Below are positions 41,622-50,896 of a stretch of 64,000 nt of DNA, piece after piece (within the stretch, counting starts at the first letter, position 1; each line of letters opens with the position of its first letter). The DNA is from Microbaculum marinisediminis. Lineage in GTDB: Bacteria; Pseudomonadota; Alphaproteobacteria; Rhizobiales; Tepidamorphaceae. A program made the translations under genes and the position numbers. The notes beneath the pieces are model-generated. The model did not search any database. It had not been told where the DNA came from and was given only the letters and a program-made list of their open reading frames with translations. The stretch lies in contig NZ_JALIDZ010000012.1 of assembly GCF_025397915.1 (NCBI RefSeq), positions 1-64,000 on the forward strand. Reading direction: 5' to 3'.

Positions 41622-42719
41622 TTACTCGGCTTCGCCTTCGGCAAGACGACGGGCCTGATCGATCCAGCCGTCACGCGTGATACGGCCGTGCAGCGTCAGC
41701 TCCTCGTCGATCTTCTGGATGTCGTCCTCTCCCAGCGCAACGATCTGCCAATAGTGGAAGACGCCCATGTCGTTGAGCTTCTGCTCGAGCACCGGACCAA
41801 CACCGGAGATCTTCTTCAGATCGTCCGGGGCACCGCGCGGGGCGGCCAGCAGTTCGAAGGTCGGCGCAGCCACTTCCGGCACGACGATCGTTTCCTCGGT
41901 GGCCGGCTTCGCCTCTGCGACCACCTCTTCCGCCTTGGGCTGGTCCTTCGGCTTCGGCGCTTCTGCCAACGCGGGCTCGATCACGGGCTCTTCGGACGCT
42001 CCGACATCGACGCCCATGTCGCCCTGCCCACGCGAAATACCGTCGATCGCCGCACGTGCGACCATATCGCAGTAGAAATTGATGGCGCGGCCGGCGTCGT
42101 CGTTGCCCGGCACCGGATAAGAGATGCCGTCGGGATCACAGTTCGAATCGACAATCGCGGCGACCGGGATGCCGAGACGGCGCGCTTCCTTGATCGCGAT
42201 CGATTCCTTGTTGGTATCGATCACGAACAGCATGTCGGGCTGGCCGCCCATGTCCTTGATACCGCCGAGAGACCGTTCCAGCTTCTCGCGCTCACGGGTC
42301 AGCTTGAGGCGCTCCTTCTTCGTCAGCGCCATGGCCTCGCCGGAATCGCCGAGCAACTCCTCGAGCTTGCGCAGCCGCTGGATCGAATGGGAAATGGTCT
42401 TCCAGTTGGTCAACGTGCCGCCGAGCCAGCGCGCATTGACGTAGTACTGGGCGCTGCGGCGCGCCGCATCCGCAACTGCCTCGGACGCCTGGCGCTTGGT
42501 GCCGACGAACAAGACACGACCGCCGCCGGCGACCGTGTCGCTCACCGCCTGCAGCATGTGGTGCAGCATCGGCACCGTCTGGGCGAGATCGAGGATGTGA
42601 ATATTGTTGCGTTCGCCGAAGATGTACGACGCCATCTTCGGGTTCCAGCGGTGGCTCTGATGTCCGAAATGAACGCCCGCTTCCAGAAGCTGACGCATGG
42701 TAAAGGTGGGCAGAGTCAT
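41622..42719 (-). CDS. rpsB: Ribosomal protein S2 with C-terminal helix-hairpin-helix extension
   Basis: S2 is a late-assembling 30S protein. Residues 1-235 are the normal S2 domain ([61 protein letters not shown]). Unusually, the protein is 365 residues: an acidic Ala/Pro/Glu linker (about 236-290) leads to a 70-residue domain with [20 protein letters not shown], a helix-hairpin-helix-like motif also seen as a tail on other alphaproteobacterial proteins. I chose the ATG at 42719, the family start. A good promoter lies about 127-155 nt upstream. Confidence 0.96.
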   Translation of the reverse strand: MTLPTFTMRQLLEAGVHFGHQSHRWNPKMASYIFGERNNIHILDLAQTVPMLHHMLQAVSDTVAGGGRVLFVGTKRQASEAVADAARRSAQYYVNARWLGGTLTNWKTISHSIQRLRKLEELLGDSGEAMALTKKERLKLTREREKLERSLGGIKDMGGQPDMLFVIDTNKESIAIKEARRLGIPVAAIVDSNCDPDGISYPVPGNDDAGRAINFYCDMVARAAIDGISRGQGDMGVDVGASEEPVIEPALAEAPKPKDQPKAEEVVAEAKPATEETIVVPEVAAPTFELLAAPRGAPDDLKKISGVGPVLEQKLNDMGVFHYWQIVALGEDDIQKIDEELTLHGRITRDGWIDQARRLAEGEAE

Positions 42720-42845
42720 GGCCCTTTGGTCTCCATATCCGGTTGATCCTCCGCGGGCAGGAGCCGGAACCTTCGGTCCCGACACCGGACTGCGCGGCCA
42801 CGACGAGGCGGCACGCGCGGAATTGCCCGCGTGTGTGATGGGCGC

Positions 42846-42874
42846 CTTATATGGGGTCTTCGGCCCGGATTCAA
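42846..42874 (-). promoter_or_regulatory. Probable rpsB-tsf promoter
   Basis: On the minus strand TTGAAT (42874-42869), 17 nt, TATAAG (42851-42846) is a strong sigma-70-type promoter. It leaves a leader of about 120 nt before rpsB, long enough for the S2 autoregulation known in other bacteria. The 200-nt gap between dnaE and rpsB holds nothing else I can identify. Confidence 0.65.
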
Positions 42875-42920
42875 GCGCTTACGGGAAAGGAGCGAACGCG
42901 CGCGGCGTTCACGGCAGTCC

Positions 42921-45900
42921 TCAGAATTCGTGCACGTCGACGACGCCGGGAGCGGCCCGGATCGCCGCGGTAACCTGTGGTGCGACCCGGTAGCGATTGG
43001 GCAGGCGGATCTCCACCTCCGAGCGCGGTTCATCGACCATCACGACGATCGAGACCTCGCCGTCGCCGGCCTCGCCTAGGCGCTTGGCGACGCTGTCGAC
43101 CGAGGCCTTGCCGCGCACGAAGATGCGGATGCCGCCGGTGACGGTCTCGGCGATATCGTCGAGCTTGCGCAGTGACTGCAACCGGACCCGCTGCATGTCG
43201 CCGAACTGGTCGACCTGGACCAGCGCCTCGATGCAGGTGCCCGGCTCCAGTATCGGCCGCGCCTCGGCGAGCAGCTCCGAAAAGGCGACCGCCTCCACCT
43301 GGCCGGTCGGGTCCGACAGGGTGATGATGCCCATACGGCTGCCGTTGCGCGTGCGGGTTTCCGATTTCGAGCCGATGAAACCGGCGAGCCGCCCCGCGGT
43401 CGCCCCGCGGCGCATCGCCTCCTCGAACTCGGCGATCGGCTGGACACGACGCCGCTCCAGCACCGCCTTGTAGCCGTCGAGCGGATGACCGGACAGAAAC
43501 ATGCCGATGGAATCGTATTCGCGGGTCAGCCGGTCTGCCGGCAGCCACGGATCGATATCGGGCAGAGGCAGCGGTTCGGGCTTGCCGCCCCCGAACAGCT
43601 CCGACTGGCCGTTGATTCGGGCATCCTCGCTGCGCGCCGCCGTCGACAGGATCATCTCGACGCCTTTGGCCACCCGCGCGCGGTTCTTGTCCAGCTCGTC
43701 GAAGGCACCGGCCGCCGTCAGACTTTCCAGCGCGCGCTTATTGACGAAACGCGGACTGATGCGGTGCGCGAAATCGGCAAGATCGCTGAACGGCCTGGAA
43801 CCGCGCAACTCCACGATGTGCTCGACCGCCTGCCGGCCCACATTGCGCAGGGCGGCGAGCGAATAGCGGATTACCCCGTTCTCCACCGAGAAATCGGCCT
43901 GCGACTTGTTCACCGAGGGTGGCGCGATGTCGATCCCCATCCGGGCCGCCTCACGGCGGAACAAATTGAGCTTGTCGGCATTGCCCATGTCGAGCGTCAT
44001 TGAGGCGGCGAGGAACTCGGTCGGATAGTTCGCCTTCAGATAGGCGGTCTGATAGGCGACGAGCGCATAGGCCGCCGCGTGCGACTTGTTGAAGCCGTAG
44101 TCGGCGAACTTCGCCAGGAGTTCGAAGATGTACTCGGCCTGATGGCTCTCGACGCCATGCTCAACCGCGCCGTCGACGAAGCGCTTGCGCTGCTTCTCCA
44201 TCTCGGCACGGATCTTCTTGCCCATCGCCCGGCGTAGCAGGTCGGCTTCGCCGAGCGAGTAGCCGGCGAGCTCCTGGGCGATCTGCATCACCTGTTCCTG
44301 GTAGATGATGACGCCGAAGGTTTCCTTCAGGATCGGCTCGATCTTGGGATGAATGTAGTCCGGCGTTTCGCGACCGTGCTTGCGGTCGTTGTAGGTCGGG
44401 ATATTGGCCATCGGTCCCGGCCGGTAGAGCGCGACCAGCGCCACGATGTCTTCGAAGCGGTCCGGCTTCATCCCGAGAATGGCCGAGCGCATGCCGCCCG
44501 ATTCCAGCTGGAACACGCCGACCGTCTCGCCGCGCGACAGCATCTCGTAAGTTTTTTTGTCGTCTAGCGGCAATGCATCCAGATCAATCTCGATGCCGCG
44601 CTGCGCCGCCAGATGGATGGTGACATCCAAGATCGTCAGGGTCTTGAGGCCGAGGAAGTCGAACTTCACCAGACCCGCCGCTTCCGTCCACTTCATGTTG
44701 AACTGGGTCGCCGGCATCGCCGAGCGCGGGTCCTTGTAGAGAGGGACCAGCTGGTCGAGCGGACGGTCGCCGATGACGACGCCGGCGGCATGCGTCGAGG
44801 CATGCCGGAAGAGACCTTCGAGCTTCAGTGCGATATCGAGCAGCCGGCCGATCGCGGCATCCTCGTCCCGTGCCTGCTGCAGCCGCGGCTCGCCGGCGAT
44901 GGCATCGGCCAGCTTCACCGGGTTGGCCGGGTTGGCCGGAATCATCTTCGACAGCTGATCGGCGCGGCCATAGGGGATTCCGAGCACGCGCGCGACGTCG
45001 CGCACCACGGCACGCGCCTGCAGCGTTCCGAAGGTGATGATCTGGGCGACCTGGTCGTGGCCGTACTTGTCCTGCACATAGCCGATCACCCGGTCGCGGC
45101 CGTTCGGACAGAAGTCGATGTCGAAGTCCGGCATCGACACGCGTTCGGGGTTGAGGAAGCGCTCGAACAGCAGGCCGAACCGGATCGGATCGAGATCGGT
45201 GATGGTCAGCGTCCAGGCGACCAGCGAACCGGCACCCGACCCACGGCCCGGCCCGACCGGGATGTCGTGCGCCTTCGCCCATTTGATGAAATCGGAAACG
45301 ATCAGGAAGTAGCCGGCATAGGCCATGCGCTCGATGACGCCGAGCTCGAAGGCGAGCCTTTCGCGATACGTCTCCGCGTCCATGCCCGGCGCGGTGCCGT
45401 GCATATCGAGCCGCCGTTCCAGGCCCTCTTCGGCCTGCCGGCGAAGCTCGGCCGCCTCGTCGACCGCCGCCCCCTCCCCGTCACCGACGGTGAAGCGCGG
45501 CAGGATCGGGTTGCGCGTCGTCGGCCGGTAGCTGCACCGCTCGGCGATTTCGACCGACGACCGGAGCGCTTCGGGCAGATCGGCGAACAGCGCCATCATC
45601 TCGGCGCGCGACTTCATGTAGTGATCCGGCGTCAGCTGTCGCCGGTCTGGATCGGCGACCATGCGGCCTTCGGCGATACAGATCAGCGCGTCGTGCGCCT
45701 CGAAGTCCTCCCGCACGGCAAAGAACGGCTGGTTGGTGGCAACGAGCGGCAGATCGAGATCATAGGCGAGATCCACCAGCGTCGGCTCGACCGCCCGCTC
45801 CGAATCGATACCGTGCCGTTGCAGCTCGACATAAAGGGACTTCGGAAACAGCGCCGCCAGCCGCTCGAGTACCTCGCGCGCCACGTCGCCGTTGCGCTGA

Positions 45901-46349
45901 GCTATTTGCCGGTCGATGGGCCCCTCCGGGCCGCCGGTCAGCGCGATCAGGCCGTCCGTCCGCCCCGACAGGAGCGCCTCGGGAATGCTCACGTCCCCCG
46001 GTCCGTCGCCGTCGATCCAGGCGCGCGAGACCAGATGCATGAGATTGCCGTAGCCGGTCTCGTCGCGCGCGATCAGCACCAGCGACGGCAGCGGCGCCTT
46101 GCGCACGCCGCGATTGCCTTTCTCCTCGAGACCGAAATCAACGGCGAGCGTTACCCCGATGATGGGCTGGATTCCGGCTCCGGCCGCCTTCTCGGAAAAT
46201 TCCAGGGCCCCGAACAGGCTGTTGCGATCGGCGATGCCGAGTGCCGGCATCGCGTCCTTGCCGGCAAGATCGATCAGTCGCGCAATGGGCAGCGCGCCTT
46301 CGAGCAACGAAAAGGCCGAATGGGATCTGAGATGAACGAAGCCCGGCAT
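42921..46349 (-). CDS. dnaE: DNA polymerase III alpha subunit (replicative DnaE1)
   Basis: DnaE is the replicative polymerase of the chromosome. The 1142-residue product has the PHP domain at the N-terminus (FVHLRSHSAFSLLEGALP), the polymerase motifs GPGRGSGAGS (366-375) and PDFDIDF (407-413, catalytic aspartates), the FNKSHAAAYALVAYQTAYLKA fingers motif and an OB-fold near the C-terminus. The N-terminal sequence is that of the DnaE1 type, not the mutagenic DnaE2. The ATG at 46349 has a GGGGAG site. Upstream lie a DnaA-box-like sequence and an SOS-controlled micro-ORF on the same strand. Confidence 0.97.
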   Translation of the reverse strand: MPGFVHLRSHSAFSLLEGALPIARLIDLAGKDAMPALGIADRNSLFGALEFSEKAAGAGIQPIIGVTLAVDFGLEEKGNRGVRKAPLPSLVLIARDETGYGNLMHLVSRAWIDGDGPGDVSIPEALLSGRTDGLIALTGGPEGPIDRQIAQRNGDVAREVLERLAALFPKSLYVELQRHGIDSERAVEPTLVDLAYDLDLPLVATNQPFFAVREDFEAHDALICIAEGRMVADPDRRQLTPDHYMKSRAEMMALFADLPEALRSSVEIAERCSYRPTTRNPILPRFTVGDGEGAAVDEAAELRRQAEEGLERRLDMHGTAPGMDAETYRERLAFELGVIERMAYAGYFLIVSDFIKWAKAHDIPVGPGRGSGAGSLVAWTLTITDLDPIRFGLLFERFLNPERVSMPDFDIDFCPNGRDRVIGYVQDKYGHDQVAQIITFGTLQARAVVRDVARVLGIPYGRADQLSKMIPANPANPVKLADAIAGEPRLQQARDEDAAIGRLLDIALKLEGLFRHASTHAAGVVIGDRPLDQLVPLYKDPRSAMPATQFNMKWTEAAGLVKFDFLGLKTLTILDVTIHLAAQRGIEIDLDALPLDDKKTYEMLSRGETVGVFQLESGGMRSAILGMKPDRFEDIVALVALYRPGPMANIPTYNDRKHGRETPDYIHPKIEPILKETFGVIIYQEQVMQIAQELAGYSLGEADLLRRAMGKKIRAEMEKQRKRFVDGAVEHGVESHQAEYIFELLAKFADYGFNKSHAAAYALVAYQTAYLKANYPTEFLAASMTLDMGNADKLNLFRREAARMGIDIAPPSVNKSQADFSVENGVIRYSLAALRNVGRQAVEHIVELRGSRPFSDLADFAHRISPRFVNKRALESLTAAGAFDELDKNRARVAKGVEMILSTAARSEDARINGQSELFGGGKPEPLPLPDIDPWLPADRLTREYDSIGMFLSGHPLDGYKAVLERRRVQPIAEFEEAMRRGATAGRLAGFIGSKSETRTRNGSRMGIITLSDPTGQVEAVAFSELLAEARPILEPGTCIEALVQVDQFGDMQRVRLQSLRKLDDIAETVTGGIRIFVRGKASVDSVAKRLGEAGDGEVSIVVMVDEPRSEVEIRLPNRYRVAPQVTAAIRAAPGVVDVHEF

Positions 46350-46444
46350 AGAGGTCTCCCCGGCCGATTGTACCGGCCGTTACCGCCACCATACAGACCC
46401 TCTCGATTCGCGCCGCCCGGCCTTTGATCAAATCCGCACACCAC

Positions 46445-46453
46445 TGTGGACAA
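46445..46453 (-). promoter_or_regulatory. DnaA-box-like sequence upstream of dnaE
   Basis: TTGTCCACA on the minus strand differs from the DnaA box TTATCCACA at one base. It is 96 nt before the dnaE start, between dnaE and the micro-ORF. One single match of this kind can occur by chance. Confidence 0.3.
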
Positions 46454-46479
46454 TCCCCCGCCCACAGACCGTTCGGCGA

Positions 46480-46569
46480 TCAGCCCGCGCCGACAGCGAG
46501 TCCCGCCCAGACGAAGACCGACTGCGCGAATGCAACAACTGCGAAAAACGCTGCGAGATCCTGGACCAT
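46480..46569 (-). CDS. SOS-controlled 29-residue membrane peptide (candidate)
   Basis: I do not recognise this gene. The ORF encodes 29 residues (30 if the ATG at 46572 is used), nearly all hydrophobic: one acidic residue (D4), Q3, Q16 and S17, a tryptophan at 21 and no basic residue; residues 5-26 form one predicted membrane helix. AGGAGGGG lies directly before the tandem ATGs, 5 nt from the second, one of the strongest ribosome sites in the window. Upstream is a consensus-like promoter whose spacer is a perfect SOS box. Size and setting resemble SOS-induced membrane peptides (Caulobacter SidA, E. coli TisB, both 29 residues to my recollection), but I see no sequence identity. It ends 130 nt before dnaE on the same strand. 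Confidence 0.65.
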   Translation of the reverse strand: MVQDLAAFFAVVAFAQSVFVWAGLAVGAG

Positions 46570-46597
46570 CATCCCCTCCTAGAATTCAAGTTCAACT

Positions 46598-46626
46598 AAG
46601 ATGTTCATGTTTTGTTCTTTTGTCAA
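46598..46626 (-). promoter_or_regulatory. LexA-controlled promoter of the micro-ORF (and possibly dnaE)
   Basis: On the minus strand a consensus -35 TTGACA (46626-46621) is followed by a 17-18 nt spacer and a weak -10 (CATCTT or ATCTTA near 46603-46597). The spacer is occupied by GAAC-N7-GAAC (46617-46603; GTTC-N7-GTTC on the plus strand), an exact alphaproteobacterial SOS box. The layout mirrors the lexA promoter in this window. Confidence 0.72.
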
Positions 46627-46665
46627 TATCCGATCTCAATCGGCAATTCATCGGCTTGAAGAGGC

Positions 46666-46683
46666 GCCGGGCGAACGCCCGGC
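46666..46683. repeat. GC-rich hairpin near the SOS promoter
   Basis: GCCGGGC (46666-46672) and GCCCGGC (46677-46683) flank GAAC. With the next bases it shares GCCCGGCAATC with the hairpin after eno, which hints at a small dispersed palindrome family. The rest of the 460-nt gap 46350-46809 is described under the micro-ORF and promoter entries. Confidence 0.4.
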
Positions 46684-46809
46684 AATCGCCTGCCCTGACC
46701 CGCGCGCAACACTGGCGAAAATTCCAGTCTCTCTCCGTGCCGCAGCGGAAATGCGACACTGAACTCGTGCTAGATTGCCTCCCAATCTGTCAGATCGTGG
46801 TGCACCCCA

Positions 46810-47280
46810 ATGCGCACTTTTCCGAACGCCGCTGTTTCGCTCCTCCTTGCCCTGACGGCCTCCCCGGCCGCAGCGCAGGAGCGCGAGTGGGTCACCGGCA
46901 CGTCCGAAACCGGCGTCGAGATGATGTACGGCACGCCGGACAGCGACGACATCCTGTTCGCCATTCGTTGCGACGCGAAGTCCAAGGAAATCTTCGTCGG
47001 CTTCGCCCATATGCCGATCGGCGTGCGAAACGGCGACGCGATCGATCTGACACTGGTCTCCGAAGCCGGCGAAACCGTGCTGCCGTCCCAGGTGACCTAT
47101 CTCGAGCCGATGGATATCTGGCTTGTCGAGTCGACGGACGTTCCCGCCGCCGACCTGCGCCGCATCGTCACCGGAGGCTCGGCGCTCAATGTCATGGTCC
47201 AGGATGGCGGCGAGGAAATTCCCCTCGCCGGTGCCGCCGAAGGCTTCGAGGCGTTGTTCTCCGCCTGCGGCCCGCAATAG
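46810..47280 (+). CDS. Secreted protein of unknown function
   Basis: I do not recognise this 156-residue protein. It has a clear Sec signal peptide (positively charged start, hydrophobic core SLLLALTA, cleavage after AAA at about residue 22), so the mature protein is probably periplasmic. The mature part is acidic, predicted mostly beta, with two cysteines (54 and 153) that could form a disulfide. No catalytic motif or repeat is visible. It is a single plus-strand gene between the divergent dnaE side and the convergent lolD, whose stop is 8 nt away. Confidence 0.75.
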   Translation: MRTFPNAAVSLLLALTASPAAAQEREWVTGTSETGVEMMYGTPDSDDILFAIRCDAKSKEIFVGFAHMPIGVRNGDAIDLTLVSEAGETVLPSQVTYLEPMDIWLVESTDVPAADLRRIVTGGSALNVMVQDGGEEIPLAGAAEGFEALFSACGPQ

Positions 47281-47288
47281 CGCGCGCT

Positions 47289-48002
47289 TCAAAGCTCGAT
47301 CAGCTTGCCTTCGCGCAGGGTCACACGCCGGTCCATCCGTTCGGCGAATTCCAGATTGTGCGTGGCGATCAGCGCCGCCAGTCCGGTGCCGTGCACCAGG
47401 CGCAACAGGATATCGAACACATACTCGGCGGTATCGGGATCGAGATTGCCGGTGGGTTCGTCGGCGAGCAGGATATGCGGCGCATTGGCGACCGCACGGG
47501 CGATGGCGACGCGCTGCTGTTCACCGCCCGAGAGCTCGCCGGGCCTGTGGGTCTTGCGTTCGCCGAGACCGAGGAAGGTCAGCAACTCGCCCGCCCTCTC
47601 CTCCGCGACGTCCTGGCCGAGGCCGGCGATACGCTGCGGCAGCGACACGTTCTCGAGCGCGGTGAATTCCGGCAGCAGGTGATGGAACTGATAGACGAAC
47701 CCGATCTGGCGCCGCCGCACAGCGGTGCGCTCGCCGTCGTCCATCCGCGTGGTATCGACACCGCTGATAAAGACGGTTCCCGTGTCCGGTCGTTCCAACA
47801 GCCCGGCGACATGCAGCAGCGTCGACTTGCCGGCACCCGATGGCCCGACCAGTCCGACGATCTCGCCGGGCTTCATCTCCAGCTCGATCCCGCGCAGGAC
47901 ATGCAGGGCGCTGTCGCCCTGCCGATAGGTGCGCTCCACGCCGCTCAGCGCCAACGCGGGCACGCTCTCCGACTCGCTGTAACCGCCCTCCGTCATCGCC
48001 AT
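47289..48002 (-). CDS. lolD: Lipoprotein-releasing ABC transporter ATP-binding protein
   Basis: LolD powers release of lipoproteins from the inner membrane to LolA. The 237-residue product has Walker [10 protein letters not shown], the ABC signature [14 protein letters not shown], Walker B ILLADEP and the H-loop histidine in IATHNLEFA. The start ATG at 48002 shares a base with the lolC stop (TGATG), so the two are translationally coupled. A second ATG at 47996 is also possible. The MacB-like family includes other export ATPases, but the LolC neighbour makes LolD the best call. Confidence 0.95.
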   Translation of the reverse strand: MAMTEGGYSESESVPALALSGVERTYRQGDSALHVLRGIELEMKPGEIVGLVGPSGAGKSTLLHVAGLLERPDTGTVFISGVDTTRMDDGERTAVRRRQIGFVYQFHHLLPEFTALENVSLPQRIAGLGQDVAEERAGELLTFLGLGERKTHRPGELSGGEQQRVAIARAVANAPHILLADEPTGNLDPDTAEYVFDILLRLVHGTGLAALIATHNLEFAERMDRRVTLREGKLIEL

Positions 48003-49273
48003 CACTCGTAGCGCAACGCGTCGACCGGATCGAGCCGCGCGGCCCGCCAGGACGGATAAAGGGTGGCGAGGAACGACAGGACCAGCGCCATCACGACGAC
48101 GGAGATAACTTCTTGCACGTCCATCTCGGCCGGCAGGCGGCTCAGGTAATAGAGTTCCGGCGAGAACAGTTCCGTCCCGGTCAGCCGCGACAGGAACTGC
48201 CGGATCGACTCGACGTTCCAGCACACCAGAGTGCCCAGGATCAGGCCGGCAAAGGTGCCGACCACCCCGATCGCCGCGCCGGTGATGAAGAACACCCGCA
48301 TCACCGTTCCGCGCGTCGCCCCCATCGTGCGCAGAATGGCGATGTCGTGGCCCTTGTCCTTCACCAGCATGATCAGGCCCGAAATGATGTTGAGCGCGGC
48401 GACCAGCACGATCATCGTCAGGATCAGGAACATGACGTTGCGCTCCACCTCGAGGGCGGAAAAGAAGGTCTGGTTGCGTTGTCGCCAGTCGCTGACGAAG
48501 ATCGGCCGATCGATGGCCGTGTCGAGTGCCATTCGGAAATCGTCAACGGAATCCGGATCGTCCAGGAACACCTCGATCCCGCTGGCCAGCGTGTCGAGGT
48601 TGAAATAGGCCTGCGCCTCGTCGAACGGCATGAAGATGAAGGCGCCGTCGTATTCGGACATGCCGATCTGGAAGATCGCCGCGACCGGATAGGACTTGAT
48701 CCGCGGCGTCGTGCCGAACGGCGTCACCGCTCCGCGCGGCGAGATGATCGAGATCCGATCCCCCACCCGCAGCCCCAGCTTTTCGGCGAGCCGGATGCCA
48801 ACCGCCACGCCGCCGCCGTCGTCGAACCCGTCGAGCGTGCCCTGCAGGATGTTCTGGGAAATCGTTCCCAGCCGCTCCAGATCCGCCTGCCGCATGCCGC
48901 GCACCAGGGCGCCGAAGCCGCCCACGGCGGACGAGGCCATCGCCTGCCCTTCGACGAACGGAAAGGCCAGGGTCACGCCGTCCATCTGGTCGATTTTCGC
49001 GTCGACCTCGTCGAAGTCCGTGAAGGGCGTGTCGTAGACCTGAACGATCACGTGACCGTTGAGGCCGAGGATCTTGTCCATCAGCTCGGTGCGGAAGCCG
49101 TTCATCACCGCCATGACGATGATCAGCGTGGCGACGCCAAGCATGATGCCGAGGAAGGAGAAGCCGGCGATCACCGAGATGTAGCCCGCCTTGCGCTGCG
49201 CCCGCAGGTAGCGCATGGCGATCATCCACTCGAATGCCGCAAATGGCCGGGTTTCTTGCGCCGTGTCGCTCAT
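48002..49273 (-). CDS. lolC: Lipoprotein-releasing ABC transporter permease
   Basis: LolC/E-type permease of the lipoprotein release system. The 423-residue product has one N-terminal membrane segment ([21 protein letters not shown]), a large periplasmic domain and three C-terminal membrane segments including [20 protein letters not shown] and [20 protein letters not shown]. Only one permease gene is present, so it probably works as a homodimer (the LolF arrangement of many alphaproteobacteria). It lies between proS and lolD, 46 nt after proS. Confidence 0.94.
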   Translation of the reverse strand: MSDTAQETRPFAAFEWMIAMRYLRAQRKAGYISVIAGFSFLGIMLGVATLIIVMAVMNGFRTELMDKILGLNGHVIVQVYDTPFTDFDEVDAKIDQMDGVTLAFPFVEGQAMASSAVGGFGALVRGMRQADLERLGTISQNILQGTLDGFDDGGGVAVGIRLAEKLGLRVGDRISIISPRGAVTPFGTTPRIKSYPVAAIFQIGMSEYDGAFIFMPFDEAQAYFNLDTLASGIEVFLDDPDSVDDFRMALDTAIDRPIFVSDWRQRNQTFFSALEVERNVMFLILTMIVLVAALNIISGLIMLVKDKGHDIAILRTMGATRGTVMRVFFITGAAIGVVGTFAGLILGTLVCWNVESIRQFLSRLTGTELFSPELYYLSRLPAEMDVQEVISVVVMALVLSFLATLYPSWRAARLDPVDALRYE

Positions 49274-49319
49274 CGTCCCGCCATTCGTACCAGATTCACC
49301 GGTATCGGGTGCGAAAAGC

Positions 49320-50639
49320 TCAACCGATCAATCTGGCGAGCGCGGAGTCCACCGACAGCGACTGTTTCTCGCCGGTCGCACGGTTCTTCAGCTCGACACT
49401 GCCTTCGGCCAGCCCTTTCGGTCCGACAACGAGCTGCCAGGGCAGCCCGATCAATTCGGCGGTGGCGAATTTCGACCCAGCCCGCTCGGCCGTGTCGTCG
49501 TAAAGCACGTCCAGCCCGGCCGCCGTCAGCTTCGCGTAGAGATCCTCGCATGTTCCGTCCGTCGCGGCGTCGCCGCTCTTCAGGTTGATCAGCCCCACAT
49601 CGAACGGGGCGACGGACTGAGGCCAGATGATTCCGGCATCGTCGTGGCTTGCCTCGATGATTGCGGCGACGAGTCGCGACGGACCGATTCCGTACGATCC
49701 CATGTGTACCGGCTTCTCGGTTCCGTCGGGCCCGGCGACGACCGCCTTCATCGGCTCGGAGTACTTGGTGCCAAAGTAGAAGATGTGACCGACTTCGATG
49801 CCGCGCGCCGAGATGCGCCGGTCTTCGGGAATGTCGGCCTCGAACTTCGCGGGATCGTGCTTCTCGTCGGTCGCGGCATACGAGCCGAGCCATTCATTGA
49901 CGATCGGCGACAGGTCGCCGTCGAAGTCGGTGTCCTCGCCCGGGATCGGCAGGTCGAGCAGCGCCCTGTCGCAGAACACCTCGCTCTCGCCGGTCTTCGC
50001 CAGGATGATGAACTCGTGGCTCATGTCGCCGCCGATCGGCCCCGAATCGGCCGCCATCGGGATTGCCTTCAGACCGAGCCGGGCGAAGGTGCGCAGGTAG
50101 GCCACAAACATCTTGTTGTAGGAGCGCCGCGCCGACTCCTGATCGAGGTCGAACGAATAGGCGTCCTTCATCAGGAACTCGCGCGAGCGCATGACGCCGA
50201 AGCGCGGGCGCACCTCGTCGCGGAACTTCCACTGGATGTGGTACAGGTTGAGCGGCAGGTCCTTGTAGGAGCGGACATAGGCCCGGAAGATCTCGGTGAT
50301 CATCTCCTCGTTGGTCGGACCGAACAGCATGTCCCGTTCGTGCCGGTCCTGAATGCGCAGCATCTCCTTGCCGTAGTCGTCGTAACGCCCGCTTTCGCGC
50401 CACAGGTCGGCGGCCTGGATCGTCGGCATCAGCAGTTCGATCGCGCCGGCGCGATTCTGCTCCTCGCGGACAATCTGTTCGACTTTCTTCAGGACCCGGT
50501 GGCCGAGCGGAAGCCAGGCATAGATGCCGGCCGCCTCCTGGCGGACCATGCCCGCGCGCAGCATCAATCGATGCGAGACGATTTCGGCTTCCTTGGGGGT
50601 CTCTTTGAGGATCGGCAGGAAGTAGCGTGACAGGCGCAT
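49320..50639 (-). CDS. proS: Prolyl-tRNA synthetase
   Basis: ProS charges tRNA-Pro. The 439-residue product is the short class II form without the editing insertion, typical of alphaproteobacteria: [19 protein letters not shown], the motif 2 region [32 protein letters not shown] and [15 protein letters not shown] (motif 3). I chose the ATG at 50639, the family start; the frame is open 90 nt upstream with low-complexity sequence. The 427-nt gap upstream holds a small RNA gene and a long inverted repeat. Confidence 0.97.
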   Translation of the reverse strand: MRLSRYFLPILKETPKEAEIVSHRLMLRAGMVRQEAAGIYAWLPLGHRVLKKVEQIVREEQNRAGAIELLMPTIQAADLWRESGRYDDYGKEMLRIQDRHERDMLFGPTNEEMITEIFRAYVRSYKDLPLNLYHIQWKFRDEVRPRFGVMRSREFLMKDAYSFDLDQESARRSYNKMFVAYLRTFARLGLKAIPMAADSGPIGGDMSHEFIILAKTGESEVFCDRALLDLPIPGEDTDFDGDLSPIVNEWLGSYAATDEKHDPAKFEADIPEDRRISARGIEVGHIFYFGTKYSEPMKAVVAGPDGTEKPVHMGSYGIGPSRLVAAIIEASHDDAGIIWPQSVAPFDVGLINLKSGDAATDGTCEDLYAKLTAAGLDVLYDDTAERAGSKFATAELIGLPWQLVVGPKGLAEGSVELKNRATGEKQSLSVDSALARLIG

Positions 50640-50789
50640 AGGGGCTGGGAATCCAATGTGTTGGGTGTCGCGGGCGACACAAGCGCATCGGCGACGAAAA
50701 GACAAGGCCGACGATAGCCTTCCCGGCAACGCTCGATCGGCGGCGACGTGACAATCCGGTCAGCCGGACCATCCAGCAGCGGAAATGGC

Positions 50790-50810
50790 ATTGTTCACAT
50801 TGCGAACAAT
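50790..50810. promoter_or_regulatory. 21-bp perfect inverted repeat (operator-like)
   Basis: ATTGTTC and GAACAAT are perfect 7-nt arms around ACATTGC. It lies about 150 nt upstream of proS and about 90 nt upstream of the small RNA start. The arms contain GTTC and GAAC 7 nt apart, the LexA half sites in opposite orientation, so it is not a normal SOS box. The regulator is unknown. Confidence 0.55.
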
Positions 50811-50862
50811 CGCGCGGATTGCGGACGAAATGTTGCGATTGGCATTCACGACAAGAAACATA

Positions 50863-50890
50863 TTGCAACGGTCGAATGGCTGCGTATTGT
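50863..50890 (+). promoter_or_regulatory. Probable promoter of the intergenic small RNA
   Basis: TTGCAA (50863-50868), 16 nt, TATTGT (50885-50890) is a plausible sigma-70-type promoter. It predicts a start near 50897 and a transcript of about 172 nt ending at the terminator. Confidence 0.5.
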
Positions 50891-50896
50891 AGCAGC

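Noticed and set aside
42921-46349. DnaE as the damage-induced DnaE2
   Set aside because: The PHP start and polymerase motifs are of the DnaE1 type, and no imuA or imuB gene is adjacent.
46446-48011. 521-codon plus-strand frame covering the SOS promoter, the secreted protein and lolD
   Set aside because: It crosses a promoter and two supported genes in other frames and has no family-like sequence.
50791-50809. SOS box at GTTC-N7-GAAC
   Set aside because: Alphaproteobacterial LexA sites are direct repeats; this is inverted, so it is listed only as an unknown operator.
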